DNA of 64,000 nt from AC-32 sp963755635 (GCA_963755635.1 CAVWKS010000019.1:1-64000); one strand, 5' to 3'; counted from the first letter of the stretch, positions 34,147 through 45,551 are shown. Notes: generated from the letters alone by a model not told the origin. Program-made: numbers and translations.

Positions 34147-36031
34147 CTAGGGAAGCGGGATCCCGAAGATCGATCTGTTCGTGAACGTGCACGAGCCCAC
34201 AGGAAACGCCTTGTACTTGGCGGTCAAGATCGTGACTCCCGGGTTCGCAAAAGTGACGACGAACGCGGCGCTGGCCTGCTGGAGGTTGTTGCCGAGGAGG
34301 ATCATGGCTCGCGCGTCGTCGGCGATCGGGGCGGTGTTCGCGCCGCTGGCCGCGAACGACATGTAACACGAGGTGGAGCCGGTGGTTGAGGTGACGCCAG
34401 ACGTAACCGACACGAGCACTTTGAGCGAGGCGGACAGAGTCACCGTGGATCGAAGGGCCGATGGCAGGGGGCACGTCGGCGTAGGTGCGGCTAGTGGTTG
34501 TCCCGTCGACCGTCACGGCGTCGGCCACTGTCCCCGCCGTGCCTTGAAGTCCGGTCGCCCCCTGGCACCTGTCGCACCCTCCCGCCGGTCGGCCCGCGTA
34601 TGCCTGTCGGGCCTCTCACGCCTGTTGGGCCGCGAGCCCCGGTGGGGCCGCGCCCACCTGTTGGCCGGGCGGGCCGGTGGGGCCACGCGCGCCGGTGGCG
34701 CCTTGCACACCAGTCGTGCCGGCGCCGGTCGGGCCACGCTGACCCTGAAGCCCGGTCGCGCCTCTCGCACCGGTCGGTCCACGGACTCCAGCGGGCCCCG
34801 TCACTCCGCGCGCGCCGGTCGCGCCCCGGGAGCCGGTGGCTCCGCGCGATCCCGTTGCGCCCTTCGCTCCGGTCACACCTCTGGCTCCGGCAGCTCCGGT
34901 AGCGCCTCTTGCTCCGGTCGTCCCGGTTGCGCCACGCGATCCCGTTGCGCCCTTCGCGCCCGTCGCGCCCTCGGCACCGGTTGCTCCTCCAGCGCCTGTC
35001 GCTCCTCGCAGGCCGGTTGCGCCACGCGCACCCGTCGCCCCGCGCCCTCCTGTCGGCCCTTGCACACCCGCCGGGCCCGTTGCGCCACGCGCGCCTGTCG
35101 CTCCGCGGGCTCCGGTGACACCGTTCGCGCCCGTAGCCCCTCTGGCGCCGGTTGCTCCGCGCAGGCCAGTCGCTCCGCGGGCGCCGGTCGCGCCGCGTGC
35201 GCCGGTCGGGCCGCGTACTCCGGTTGCGCCTCGGGCTCCTGTGACGCCGTTCGCGCCTGTAGCTCCTCTGGCGCCGGTTGCTCCGCGCAGGCCAGTCGCT
35301 CCGCGGGCGCCGGTCGTGCCGCGTGCGCCCGTGGCCCGCGTGCTCCGGTGGGTCCCGCGGGTTCCGGTTGCTCCTCGGGCTCCTGTGGCGCGCCTGTCGC
35401 GCCGGTCGCTCCGCGGGCCCCGGTGGCTCAGCGCGCCCGGGTCGCTCCGCGCGCGCCCAGTGGCGCCCCGTGCTCCAGCCGGCCCTGTTGCGCCACGCGC
35501 GCCTGTCGCTCCGCGGGATCCTGTCGCGCCCCTTGCTCCCGTCGCTCCTCTGGCACCGGTGGGCTTACCGCGCGCGCCGGTCGGACCGCGGACTCCTGCA
35601 GGGCCGGGCATCGCCGCGCGCTCCCGTTGCCCCGCGGGGATCCGGTTGCACCTCTCGCTCCTGTCGCGCCCGACAGACCCGTTGCGCCACGGGCCCCGGT
35701 CGCGCCATGCCGCCGCGGGTTGGAGCCTGACCCCAGCAGCGCCGGCCGGCTGCCGCCCGGACCCGGTCGCGCCCTGCGGCCCCTGTGGGCCCCGCAGGGC
35801 CGGGAGCGCGGGCAGCGCCCTTCGGCGGCCAGGCGACCTTGCGCTCGCCCTTGTGACAGCGGGTCCCGGTGCGCAGCTTCAGGTCGCGCCGCTCGTGGAG
35901 TACTCCCCGCCCAGCTCGATACAGCCGATGAGCTTCGTGGCGGCTTCGCGTTTGTCGCCTTTCACGGCCGCTCTGCCGGATCCAGCCACAGCCGCGACGA
36001 GCGCCAAAGCGACCGCAGCTCCTGCGAGCAT
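34147..36031 (-). CDS. secreted collagen-like Gly-X-Y repeat protein, frame-broken
   Basis: ATG 36031 opens a signal peptide (MLAGAAVALALVAAVAGSG) and a short N-terminal domain with IGCIELGGEYSTSGAT. Between about 35850 and 34600 runs a long tract of Gly-X-Y triplets, dominated by GATGARGATGARGAT, with GPAG, GANG and GPTG variants; the longest single frame covers 331 codons. The C-terminal domain (CYMSFAASGANTAPIADDAR, AILLGNNLQQASAAFVVTFA) ends at 34147. Bacterial collagen-like proteins form triple helices at the cell or spore surface. Indels interrupt both ends of the tract. Confidence 0.8.
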
Positions 36032-36229
36032 CACCCGAATTCCATTAGCACCCCTGCGGCCCAACCCGCCCTCCTGACGGTTGACAACGAACGTACCCGC
36101 CGGAGGCACTGGCGTGTCTATGTCGCGGACAGGCCGCCGGAGCGATGCAGGCTCACGGTGCCTGCACCACCGCTGACCCTGTGCACGCCACCCTTCCCGA
36201 AACGCCGCTAAAGCCGGCGGAAAAAACAT

Positions 36230-36301
36230 GGGCGGTACTGGGCTGCAACCAGTGACCCCCAGCTTGTCGAGCTGGTGCTCTCCCAACTGAGCTAACCGCC
36301 C
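36230..36301 (-). tRNA. tRNA-Val (GAC anticodon)
   Basis: A cloverleaf of 72 bases: acceptor stem GGGCGGT/ACCGCCC (7 perfect pairs), D arm GCTC-AGTTGGGA-GAGC, anticodon arm CCAGC-TCGACAA-GCTGG with GAC, variable loop GGGTC and T arm ACTGG-TTGCAGC-CCAGT. CCA is not encoded. The T loop reads TTGCAGC where TTCGAGC-type loops are universal, so bases 56-57 look inverted. Confidence 0.9.
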
Positions 36302-36375
36302 TTGGGACGAACGATTGTAGCCGTCCGGCGGGCGCAGGGTTGACCTGGGACGACCGGAACCTATCCTTCGTTGCC

Positions 36376-36969
36376 GTGAACGAGCGTCCTGCCCTTCCTA
36401 TCCTGGACTGACCCGCGCGTAGGCATCGGCGCTCTCATCGCCATCGCCGCCGCGATCGCTTTCGTGGTCTGGCTCGCAGTCGGCTGCGGCTCGTCGAAGT
36501 CCAACTCGACCGCGACAACACCGGCGGAGAACGAGCACCGTGGCGGCGATCTCTGCGCGCGCCGCGACGCGCGCAGAGCTGCGCGCTCTCGCCGTTCAGG
36601 TCGGCCACCCGATCTACTGGGTCGGGCCCGAGTGCGGGCACACCTACGAGCTGACGCGAACCGCGAGCGACCGGATCTTCGTCCGCTACCTGCCGCACGG
36701 GGTCGCGCCCGGCACGAGAAGGCCGCGTACACCTTCGTCGGCACGTACCCCTTCGCCGGCGCTTGCCGGGCAACCAGGGGCTCGCCAAGAAGAAGACAAC
36801 ACCTCGTTCTCCCGTTCCGGGCGGCGGCCGCGCAGTCTACGCGCGCTCGTCGGCGACGAACATCTCGTCGGCTTGCCGAGATCGAGCCTGGAGATCGAGG
36901 TCTCCGAGCCCGTCGCGAAGCCGGCGCGGAGCCTCAGATCGCCGCGGGCAGGTCCAACCGATCCAGTAG
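36376..36969 (+). CDS. membrane-anchored hypothetical protein, frame-broken
   Basis: GTG 36376 (VNERPALPILD) changes frame to an N-terminal TM segment (IGALIAIAAAIAFVVWLAVG) followed by a Ser/Thr/Asn-rich spacer. The extracellular part reads AELRALAVQVGHPIYWVGPE, CGHTYELTRTASDRIFVRYL and AAYTFVGTYPFAG. I do not recognise a named family. The same pattern occurs in actinobacterial exported proteins. About four frame segments; the end near the TAG at 36967-36969 follows GQVQPIQ. Confidence 0.5.
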
Positions 36970-37506
36970 CACCTTGATCGCGCTGCTCGTCGCCTGGCTC
37001 GCCTACCCGCTGCCTGTTCGCCGCGCGTCTCGCTCGGCTGCCGGAGGCTCGTGCAGCGATGGGCGGCGGCTCGAGGCCCTGCCGAGGAGGCTGGCTGCGT
37101 GCTTGCAGGGCGGCTTGGCCGTCAGTGATCCTGGGCGGACAGCGTGGACCCCCCTGGGGGGCCCGAAGACGGCCGGACTAACCAGGCCTCTCGTCGGAGT
37201 CGCTCGCGATCGTGGCGGGCCTGCTGCTGGCGCCGCCGTGGCCGGGGCGCTGGTGCGTCGGGCTCAGCCACGGTCGCCGCAGCCGGCGCGTACCTCGTCT
37301 AGGAGCGCCGATCGTACCCTCTCGGCCAGGCGACCTTCGCCAGGCTCCGTCGAGCTCGACGACACCGCCACCTCTTCGCGATCGCCGACCGCGTGATCGG
37401 CCACGCACGCGACCTCAGCGGGAACTTCGGGCCTTCGACCTACGAGGCCACGCTCGCCACGACGATCAAGCCTCGGCTACCCGGGCGGGACCTGATGTCA
37501 CTCTAG
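36970..37506 (+). CDS. probable membrane protein, badly frame-broken
   Basis: Short coding-looking pieces occur in three frames: TLIALLVAWLAYPLPV, GLLLAPPWPG and SGSATVAAAGAYLV, and finally FAIADRVIGHARDLSGNFGP with STYEATLATTIKPRLPGRDL and a TAG. Hydrophobic segments suggest several TM helices. There is no open frame longer than about 100 codons that makes sense, and no family can be named. Confidence 0.3.
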
Positions 37507-39397
37507 AATCAGGCACCAAGCTTTAGCGGCTACTGACGTCGCCTGGCCTTTCTCCCAGCGTCCTGACGTGGTCAAGGCGGCGATTGCTGACACTCACGCT
37601 CTACGGCGTACTAAGGCTGACGAGCCCCTCGCGGCGATTAGGGCTCTTTCACTACGTTTCTTCGCGGCCAGGCCGCGTGTCTCGCTGCGCGCTAGGGGTG
37701 GAGGCGAGAAGCTCGGGGGCGCATGGCTGCACGCTCGAGATCGCTCACTCTCATCAGTTCTGGACGCTCGGCGCGCGGCGGACCGCTCGCGCACCGTTCC
37801 GCTCGGCCGCGTGCGCCGCGGGTGTGCGTGTTGCGCCTGCCAGTGGTCCGTCTCGGCTTCCTGCCCGGGCTCTGGTCCGGCCGCGTCGTGATCGCCCCTC
37901 GGCCCGAACCCTCGCTCCTCGAGGGCCGGACGGGTTCGCGTCGGCGCTCCCTGCTCGCGATCCAGCCTTGGTCGGAGCAGATCGACTGGGCTGCCAGAGC
38001 AAGGTCGAGCGACTACCGCAAGGAACACGAGCTCGGCGACCTGATCCAGGCGCTGAGCATGCGGCCTGCCATCGGGATCTGAGCCACAGCGACTCCCGCC
38101 TTCCGGCGCGACTTCGGCCCGGTGATCGTGCTGATCATCCTCGTGATACATCAGCCGCGATTTCGTCTTGGTCGGCGTAACGACGCAGGGAGGGCTGGTT
38201 CGCTTTGTTGCTGTACGTCGAACCGTCGCAGATCGGCTGCGCGCTTCTACCTCGCGCGTCGCTCGCCGTAGGTCAGCGGGCGAGACGCTGACAATGACGG
38301 CGGCAGCATTTCATCGCGCCGCCCTCGCCCGCCTGTGCGAGGCGCGCTGCCAAGGCATGCCGTCGAGGCGGCTGTTCGTCGGCGACGACGAGATCTGCCG
38401 CAGGAACATCGTCTCGAACTGAGCCCGTCCACGACGTCTGGCTGGGCGGGACCACTTCCGCGGGCTGAGGACGATGAGCCACGATCTCGGCCAGGGCCAG
38501 CGCTGAATAAACACCAACTCTACAGTCTCAGGCGTCCAGCACCTCCTGCGGTCAAGACCAATCCCGAGGCCGCTCCAGCTCGCCGACGCTACGACTACCT
38601 AAGGAAGACGGGAGGATGCTGCCGCCGGGAGGGGCCCTGGGCCGACGTCGACCGCTCCAGCTGACGGCGTAGCTGGATTGCCCGACACTGCGTCCTGCGG
38701 CACAGGCCGCTTCTCCGCCCGCCCGCCCTCGGTCTACGAGCTGCAGTCCCACAACAGCGCTGGTTCAGGGTCTGGCGGCGGCCGGCGCAGACCGCGGACG
38801 ACGATACGTCGGGCGCCACCGGCTCGGGACGCCGCCGCCGCCCTCCCCACGTTCCACGCTTGCGCCGAGGTCATACAGCTCGCGCCGCTGCCGGTGTCCG
38901 GTTGAGCGCTGCCACGTTGCGACACGCAGAGACCGTCTGGCTCGGAGCCCGCCGCTCTCGCCAGCAGCAGCGTCACAGTCGACGTCCGTCGAGCCACGGC
39001 TGCACTGGGCCTGGATAGACGACGACTGGTACGGCAAGGCCACGTTCTCGGTGAATGGGCACGAGGTCAGAGCTAGAAGCATGAAGAGCTGACTGGCCGA
39101 GGCGTCTACTCGGAGTCGGCTCCACCAGCTCTCTAGCTAGGCAAGCATCATGGTCGACGATCCGTTACAACGAGGGGCAGGACTGGCATCCGGGCAGCGG
39201 CGCGCCGGCGTACTCCTCTTCGGGCCCATGGCCGGATCGGGCCCGGTCAACAACCGCGTCGCGTTCCGCCCGTGCCCGTGTCGCAGGCGCGGTGCTCGCT
39301 CTGCCGACAAGCGGCTCGACTGGGTCGAAGCACTGCGCCGGTGGTCACGCGTACGCTGACCGAGCCGCTTCGTCGAGGAAAAGAACCATCTTCTCTC
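37507..39397. other. 1.9-kb stretch without a readable gene
   Basis: No frame on either strand shows a recognisable domain over this stretch. The plus strand holds coding-like fragments in changing frames, for example DYRKEHELGDLIQALSMRP near 38010-38070, FGPVIVLIILVIHQPRFRL near 38110, and WIDDDWYGKATFSVNGHEVR near 39010-39070. These suggest one or two exported or membrane proteins upstream of the glycosyltransferase whose sequence is too indel-ridden to read. No rRNA, tRNA or repeat array is seen. Confidence 0.4.
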
Positions 39398-40308
39398 GTG
39401 ATCCCGGCGTACAGCGAGGAGAATCTCCTCGAGACGACATGGGGGATCCGGCGTTCGTCGACCAGGTCTACGTCGTCGACGATGCCTCCAGGGACGGCAC
39501 CGTCGCTCGCACACACGCCGCGGCCGAGGAGGACCACGATCAGGTCGTCGTCCACGAGCGGAACGGCAGTCGGGCGCGGCGGTCGTACCGGGTACCAGCG
39601 GGCGCTCGAGGAAGGGGCCGAAGTCGTAGATCGTGATGAACGCCGACAGGCAGATGGACCGACAGAGATCGCTGAATCGTTATCCCGTTCGCCACCGACG
39701 AGGTCGACTACACCAAGGCGAACCGTTCTTCACGGCCAAGCCTGGAACTCATCCCGCACAACCGCTACCTCGGCGACACGATGTTGTCGCTCCCGACGAA
39801 TTCTTCTACCTCGGCTACTGGCACATCGCCGACTCGCAAGCCGGCTAACGCGATTAGCAGGCGGATCTGGAACTGCTCGACCTCGAGAACCTGTACCCGC
39901 GCTACGGCTACCCGAACCACATGCTCGTGCACCTGAACGTCTGGTCGGCGCGCGTGCGCGACGTGCCCGTCGCGGCCGATCTACGGGATCGGTGAGAAGT
40001 CGGGGATCCGCTTGCGGAAGGTGATCCCGCGCGATCTGGTGGCTCCTGATCAAGCGCTTCTGGTGGCGGCTCTGGCAGAAGTACGTGATCCGGGACTTCC
40101 ACCCGCTCGTCTTCTTCTACGTCTTCGGGCTGATGTCGATGGTGTTCGGCGCTCGGGCTCGGCATCTACCAGATCGTCGATCAAGGTCGAGGGCTACGCC
40201 GCGACCGCCGGCGTCGTCGTGCTCGTCGCGCTGCTCTTGCTCTTCGGGCTGCTCTTCACGCTCTTCGCCATGTGGTTCGACATGGAGTCGAACAAAGACC
40301 TGCGCTAG
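39398..40308 (+). CDS. family 2 glycosyltransferase with C-terminal membrane helices, frame-broken
   Basis: The GT-A fold begins SLVIPAYSEENLLETT; another frame gives FVDQVYVVDDASRDGTVA (the DDAS nucleotide-sugar site) and QVVVHERNG, then TGYQRALEEGAEVV and the acceptor-metal region MNADRQMD. FFTAK, HNRYLGDT-like and SGIRLRKVIPRD pieces follow. The last frame holds RDFHPLVFFYVFGLM-type and GVVVLVALLLLFGLLFTLFA TM helices, ending MWFDMESNKDLR. This is the dolichyl- or polyprenyl-phosphate sugar transferase layout. The stop TAG shares bases with the stop of the opposite gene. Confidence 0.65.
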
Positions 40309-41520
40309 AAGATCTCGGGGCACCAGGGCTGGCGCTCCGTGCGGAAGAGCGCGTCGGCCCGTGCGACCGCCGCCGGGCGTCGCTTCCTCGCGGCCGGCCG
40401 CGCGCCGAGCTGGGCCCAGGTGACGCCGCCGAGGTAGACGGCTCCGAGCTCGGAGCGTCCGAGCCGAAGGTCGGGCTCGGCCGTCGTCCGTTCGGGCGGT
40501 CCGCCTCGACCCGCCAGCGGCCCTGGTTCCACGGGCAGAGCTGGTCGTGACCTCGAGCACGATCGGCCCTCAGCCGAGGCCCTCGCCGAAAGCGCGGCGC
40601 CGACGTCGACCAGCCGCAGCCAGAGGCGCCTCGGTGACGGTGAATCGTCAGCCGGCGCGGCTCGCGAGCCAGCTGGAAGAGCGGATGGTCGAGCGGCAGC
40701 AGGGAGCCTCGATGCGGGCGACCCAGTCGATCTCGAGGAGGTCGCGCCAGATCGCGGCCCGCGCGCGCGGGGACTTACCGAGGGCCTCGGCGACCTTGAC
40801 GCGCCGTCTCGGAGCTCTGCCCCCCGCGCGGAAGCTCGTGCCGGTAGATCGCGTACCCCTCGGGTCCGGCCGTCGAGCTCGATCACCACGCCGGGCCTGC
40901 GGGCCGCCGCGGCGCTCGGGCAGGTGGTAGAAGCGGCCACCCCCCACCAGACGGGCCAGCGCGTGACATGCCCGCCCGCTCGGCCTGCACGGGGTCCTAG
41001 ATCGGCGGGAAGAGCTCGAGCGCCTCCTCCTTCGAGACGTACCGGGTCACCCCTCGCCGCTCGAACGGCTGGGGCGCGGGAACGCGGTCCGCTCGCGGGG
41101 GCGAGGTCGGAGATGTCGCAGAAAGAGAGCGCGAGCCCGTAGCCGAACCGGCCATTAAATCCCCGCCTCCGACGCCCAGAGCGCCGCGACCGGCTCGCCC
41201 CGCTCGCGCGCGTCGTCGAGCTGGCGCGCGCATCATCGCGGTGAGGGATCCCCGCGGCGGCGGTGGGTCGGGCTGACGCCGACGACGGTGACGATGCCGC
41301 AGACAGGGGAGGGGGGAGCCGCCGGGCACGCTGGAGCTCGAACGGGAACCCGCCCGCGCCGCCGACAGCGACATCCCCGTCGAGCGGCGAGGTGCATCCG
41401 CTCGAGTGGGGAGGATCGAGATAAGGGAGAAGCAATCGAGGCCCTCGTCGTTCAACGCTCCATCCCATGGCCAGATCTGCATGAACGCGGCCGCGTACTC
41501 CTCGCGGTCACGCGCCGGAC
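40305..41520 (-). CDS. Eis-like GNAT acetyltransferase with SCP2-type C-terminal domain, frame-broken
   Basis: Piecing three frames together gives EEYAAAFMQIWPWDGALN at the start, DGDVAVGGAGGFPFEL, a GNAT core (THRRRG-type and LTAMMRA), RFGYGLA, RYVSKEEALELFPPIYD, FYHLPERRGGPQAG, KSPRARAAIWRDLLEIDWV and RLVDVGAALSARA. It ends ELGAVYLGGVTWAQLGA and WCPEIF. This order (two GNAT folds plus a sterol-carrier-like domain) is that of Eis-family multi-acetylating enzymes. The start is uncertain because of indels after the uvrD stop. The TAG stop overlaps the glycosyltransferase TAG. Confidence 0.75.
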
Positions 41521-41533
41521 TGACCGCGAGAGC

Positions 41534-43675
41534 TTACGCGATTTCTCGAGCGGGGCGTAGTCGAGCATCAGGCGGCGCTCGGTGCCGTCGTCGGCGAAGC
41601 GCACGGTGACGACGCCGCCCGCCTCGATCGCGGACGACGCCCTCGCCGAGCGTCCGTGCCGGACCGAGTCGCCCGTCGTGAGCGTCGGGACGTCCGTGCG
41701 CGGCGCGATCGCCGGCGCGGCGAGCCGTAGCCAGACCACGACGCCGGCGCAGGCCGCTCGCGCTCGACGTGCGTCTCGGGGGAGCTCGTCCAGGAAGCGC
41801 GAGGGCAGGTTGTACTCGCGCCCGCCGTAGAGCGAGCGCGCGTCGCGTGCGGCAGCGTCAGCCGCTCCTGCGCGCGCGTCATGCCGACGTAGGCGAGCCG
41901 GCGCTCCTCCTCGAGCGCCTGCTCCTCGATCGAGCGCGAGTGCGGGAAGATCCCCTCCTCCATCCCGATCATGAAGACGGCGCGGAACTCGAGCCCTTCG
42001 CGTTGTGCAGCGTCATCAGCGTCACGAGGCACTGCTCGCCGCGGATCGCGTCCTGGTCGGAGTAGAGCGAGATCTCCTGCAGGAAGGGCGAGAGCGCGGC
42101 TCGCGCCTGCTGCTGGTACTCCTGCGCGACGCCGACGAGCTCCTGGAGGTTCTCGATCCGGCCCTGCGCCTCGATCGTCCGCTCGGCCTCGAGCGCGTCC
42201 AGGTAGCCGCTGCGCTCGAGCACGCGCTCGCAGCTCCGGCACCGGGCAGCTCCTGCGCGCCGGCCATCAGCGACTGGATCAGCGTGTGGAACTGCCACCG
42301 CCTTCGCGGCGCTGCCGCGAGCCCGGCTTCCTCCGCCTGGCCGATCGCCTCCCAGAGCGAGATCCCGTGCGCGTCCGCGTAGGTCTGGAGCCGCGCGAGC
42401 GAGGAGTCGCCGATCCCGCGGCGCGGCCGGTTCGCGATCCGCAGCAGCGAGACCGCGTCGAAGGGGTTGTCGATCACCTGGAGGTAGGCGATCAGGTCCT
42501 TGATCTCGGCGCGCTCGTAGAACCGCGGCCCGCCGATCACCTGGTACGCGATGCCCTGGCGGACGAGCACGTCCTCGAGCACGCGCGACTGCGCGTTCGT
42601 CCGGTAGAAGACCGCGATCTCGTTGCCGGTGAAGCCCTCCTCGACGAGCCCGGCGATCTCGGCGGCGACGAAGCGCGCCTCGGCGTGCTCGTCCTCGACC
42701 TCGATCACGCGGACGGGCTCGCCCTCGCCGAGCTCCGACCAGAGGTTCTTCGGCTTGCGCTCGCGGTTGTTCGCGATCACGGCGTTCGCGGCCTCGAGGA
42801 TCGTGTTCGTCGAGCGGTAGTTCTGCTCGAGCGCGATCGTCTGCGTCTCGGGGAAGTCGCGCTCGAACTCGAGGATGTTGCGGATGTCGGCGCCGCGGAA
42901 CGCGTAGATCGACTGGTCGGGGTCGCCGACGGCGCAGACGTTCCGGTGCTTCTCGGCGAGCAGCTGCAGCAGCCGGTACTGCGCGTGGTTCGTGTCCTGG
43001 TACTCGTCGACGAGGATGTAGCGGAACGCCTTCTGCCAGCGCTCGCGCGCCTCGGGGAAGTGCTCGAGCACCTGGACGGTGAGGAAGAGCATGTCGTCGA
43101 AGTCGACGGCGTTCGAGGCGAAGAGGCGCGCTGGTAGAGGTCGTAGACGTCGGCGACGGTCTGGTCGTAGAACGACGCGACGCGCGCGCGGTACTCGTCC
43201 GGCGCGACGAGCTGGTTCTTCGCGTTCGAGATCTGCGCGTGGATGCCGCGCGGGACGAAGCGCTTCGGGTCGCGCTCGAGCTCCTCGAGGCACGTGCTTC
43301 GCAGCGCACCTGGTCGGCCTGGTCGTAGATCGTGAAGTTCGAGCGGTAGCCGAGGCGCTGCGCCTCGCGGCGCAGGATCCGGCCGCAGGCGGCGTGGAAG
43401 GTGAGGATCCAGATCGCCCGCGCGACCGGGCCGAGCAGGTCCTCGAGGCGCTCGCGCATCTCGCCGGCGGCCTTGTTCGTGAACGTGATCGCGAGGATCT
43501 CGTTCGGCTTCACGCCGCAGGCGCCGATCAGGTGCGCGACGCGGTGCGTGAGGACGCGCGTCTTGCCGGAGCCGGCGCCGGCGATGACGAGCAGCGGCCC
43601 CTCGGTGGTGAGGACGGCCTCCCGCTGGGCCGGGTTCAGGTCGGCGAGGTAGCTCTCGGGCGAGGCGACGGCCAC
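41534..43675 (-). CDS. pcrA: UvrD/PcrA-type ATP-dependent DNA helicase, frame-broken
   Basis: A superfamily 1A 3'-5' helicase. GTG 43675 is chosen (VAVASPESYLADLNPAQREA). Motif I is VIAGAGSGKTRVLTHRVAHL, Ia ITFTNKAAGEMRERL, II YILVDEYQDTNHAQYRLLQL, III AVGDPDQSIYAFRGADIRNI, IV LEQNYRSTNTILEAANAVI, V TLMTLHNAKG and VI RRLAYVGMTRAQERLTL. The C-terminal tail ends DDGTERRLMLDYAPLEK. One A added to the AAA run there would give LEKIA and the TAA at 41534, the natural end. Frame changes near 43290, 43130, 42290, 41990 and in the tail. Confidence 0.9.
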
Positions 43676-43756
43676 GCGGTCGATGCTAGCGGGCCGAGCC
43701 GGGGGGCAGAATCGCGGCTGTCGCGGCCGAAGGGCGACCCTGGGCGCCAACAGGGC

Positions 43757-44181
43757 TCAGCTGCATCCCGTCTCGGAGTGCGCACGCGGGCGCTGCTGGC
43801 ATCGCCTCCAAAGGACGGAGGGGTCGTCAAAACAGAGGGGCCCGGGGCGACCTAAGGCTCCGCGCACGGGCCGGCGACGAGGCCAAAGGGGGGCTGGAAA
43901 ATTTGGCGTATCCTCCTCGTGCTCGTCGGTGACGAACGCGCCAAACGAGCTGCATGCGCCGTAGATGCGTCTGCCGGCCTCGATCCGTCGATCAGCGCGG
44001 CCTGGTCGTCCATCAACTTCGAGCGTCCCGCGGTGGCGGCCCTCTGGAGCAGGTAACGTACGCCAAAGCGTGCCGAGCGCCGAAATCGGCGCTCCCCACG
44101 TCGAGACCCAGTGCATCGCGGTAGAAGTGCAGCGCCCTGGTCGAAGTCCTTTCACCGTCAGCGCTGGACGCGCAGTTCCAC
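43757..44181 (-). CDS. VOC/glyoxalase-fold protein, frame-broken
   Basis: GTG 44181 (VELRVQ) lies 3 bases after the stop of the other VOC gene. Corrected sequence reads VKDFDQALHFYRDALGLDVG, a typical VOC opening, then SADFG and FGRYVT-like barrel strands, followed in another frame by RRIYGACSSFGAFVTDEHEE. The C-terminal half is not clearly coding, so the real end may be near 43860 rather than the displayed stop. Function unknown. Confidence 0.5.
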
Positions 44182-44183
44182 CT

Positions 44184-44598
44184 CTAGGCCCGCTTCCCCC
44201 TCCTGTGACCCCCGATCAGGATGTTCCCGTCCGGGTCGCGGAAGAAGAACATCCGCGGACCGGTGATCGCCCCCCGCGCCGATCGGGTCGTCGACACGAC
44301 GCGGCGCCCCTCCAGGCGCTGCATGGTCGGCGTCGAGGTCGGTGGTCCTGAATCACGACGATGCCCTGGGTCGTTGTGCGGCGTCTGACGGGCCTGGGGA
44401 CGCGGCGGCAGAATCTGATCGCCGCGCTGCGGAGCCACGCGGCGCGACCTCGAGCCAGCGGTCGCCGTCGCCGAACGGCATGTCGGCGCGCACCTCGAAT
44501 CCGAGGGTGCCGGTGTAGAACTCGAGCGCCTTGTCCTGGTCGGAGACCGGGATGATCACGCGCCCGACCTTGGTGATGTTCGTGCTGGTCTGCTGCAA
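44184..44598 (-). CDS. VOC/glyoxalase-fold protein, frame-broken
   Basis: The TTG at 44598 is preceded by AAAGGAG at 8 bases and gives QQTSTNITKVGRVIIPVSDQ, DKALEFYTGTLGFEVRADMP and FGDGDRWLEVAPRGS. Other frames give GIVVIQDHRP and the closing RMFFFRDPDGNILI, where the last metal ligand is normally Glu but Leu-Ile is read. This is a single VOC module of about 135 residues. Together with the next gene it forms a two-VOC operon. Confidence 0.7.
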
Positions 44599-44634
44599 GG
44601 GAGCGGCTCCTTTCGCTCGGGTAGCGTCGTCGGG

Positions 44635-45540
44635 GTGAAGATCCTCGCAACGCGAAGATACCCCGGGCCTGCCCTCGGCGAGCTCGACGAGGTGGAGGTC
44701 GCGCCGCTGCGCTTCGCTCACCGAGCCGCGCGGACGACGTCGAGGGGCTTCTCGCGGCGAACGAGCCGGTTCCGCTCGACTTGCTGCCGCGGCTGCGCGT
44801 GGTCGCGAACTTCGGCGTCGGCTACGACCGGGTCGACGTGGCAGCGTGCGCGGCCCGCGGGGTCGTCGTCACCAACACGCCCGGCGTTCTCGACGACGCG
44901 ACCGCCGACCTCGCGTTCGCGCTCATCCTCGCCGCCCGCAGGCAGGTGGTCGAGGGCGACCGGTTCGTCCGCTCGGGCGGCTGGAGCGGCTCGTGGTCGG
45001 AGGGCTCGCTCGCCGAGGAGGTGACGGGCTCGACGCTCGGGATCGTCGGGCTCGGCCGGATCGGCAGCGCCGTCGCCCGGCGCGCTCGCGGCTTCGAGCA
45101 TGCGCGTGCTCTACACGCGGCGGCTGCGCGCGGGCAGCGACCTCGGCGAGTTCCGGGAGCTGGACGCGCTCTTCGAAGAGTCGGACATCGTCACGATCCA
45201 CGCGCCGCTCACGGAGGAGACCTCGGGGATGGTCGACGGTCGGCGGCTCGCGCTGCTTCGGGACGGCGCGTGCCTCGTGAACACGGCCCGCGGCGAGATC
45301 GTCGACGAGGAGGCGCTCGTGCGCGAGCTCGTCTCCGGCCGGATCCGCGCGGCCCTCGACGTCTTCGCCCACGAGCCCGAGGTTCCGCGCGAGCTGCTCG
45401 ACTTACCGAACGTCGTGCTCACGCCCCACCTCGGCAGCGCGACCCGCCAGACGCGCGAAGCGATGACCCGCCTGGCCGTGGACAACCTGGTCGCCGTCGG
45501 GCGCGGAGACCCGCCGCTCACTCCCGTCGCGGCCGGGTAG
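44635..45540 (+). CDS. D-isomer-specific 2-hydroxyacid dehydrogenase, frame-broken
   Basis: An NAD(P)-dependent dehydrogenase of the glyoxylate reductase/phosphoglycerate dehydrogenase group. GTG 44635 gives VKILATRRYPGPALGELDEV. After a frame change come LPRLRVVANFGVGYDRVDVA, VTNTPGVLDDATADLAFALI and the nucleotide fold LGIVGLGRIGSAVARRARGF. After another come VTIHAPLTEETSGMVDGRRL, VNTARGEIVDEEALV and PHLGSATRQTREAMTRLAVD with the catalytic His. Arg and Glu catalytic positions are also present. Confidence 0.85.
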
Positions 45541-45551
45541 CGTCAGCTGCG

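Noticed and set aside
34600..35850. Possible CRISPR or minisatellite array
   Set aside because: Repeats are degenerate 9- to 18-base coding triplet repeats with no constant spacer length and no cas genes.
34373..36211. Pro/Ala/Val-rich plus-strand frames (APVAPRAPV repeats) over 1.2 kb
   Set aside because: Antisense reading of the Gly-X-Y collagen tract; signal peptide and folded ends exist only on the minus strand.
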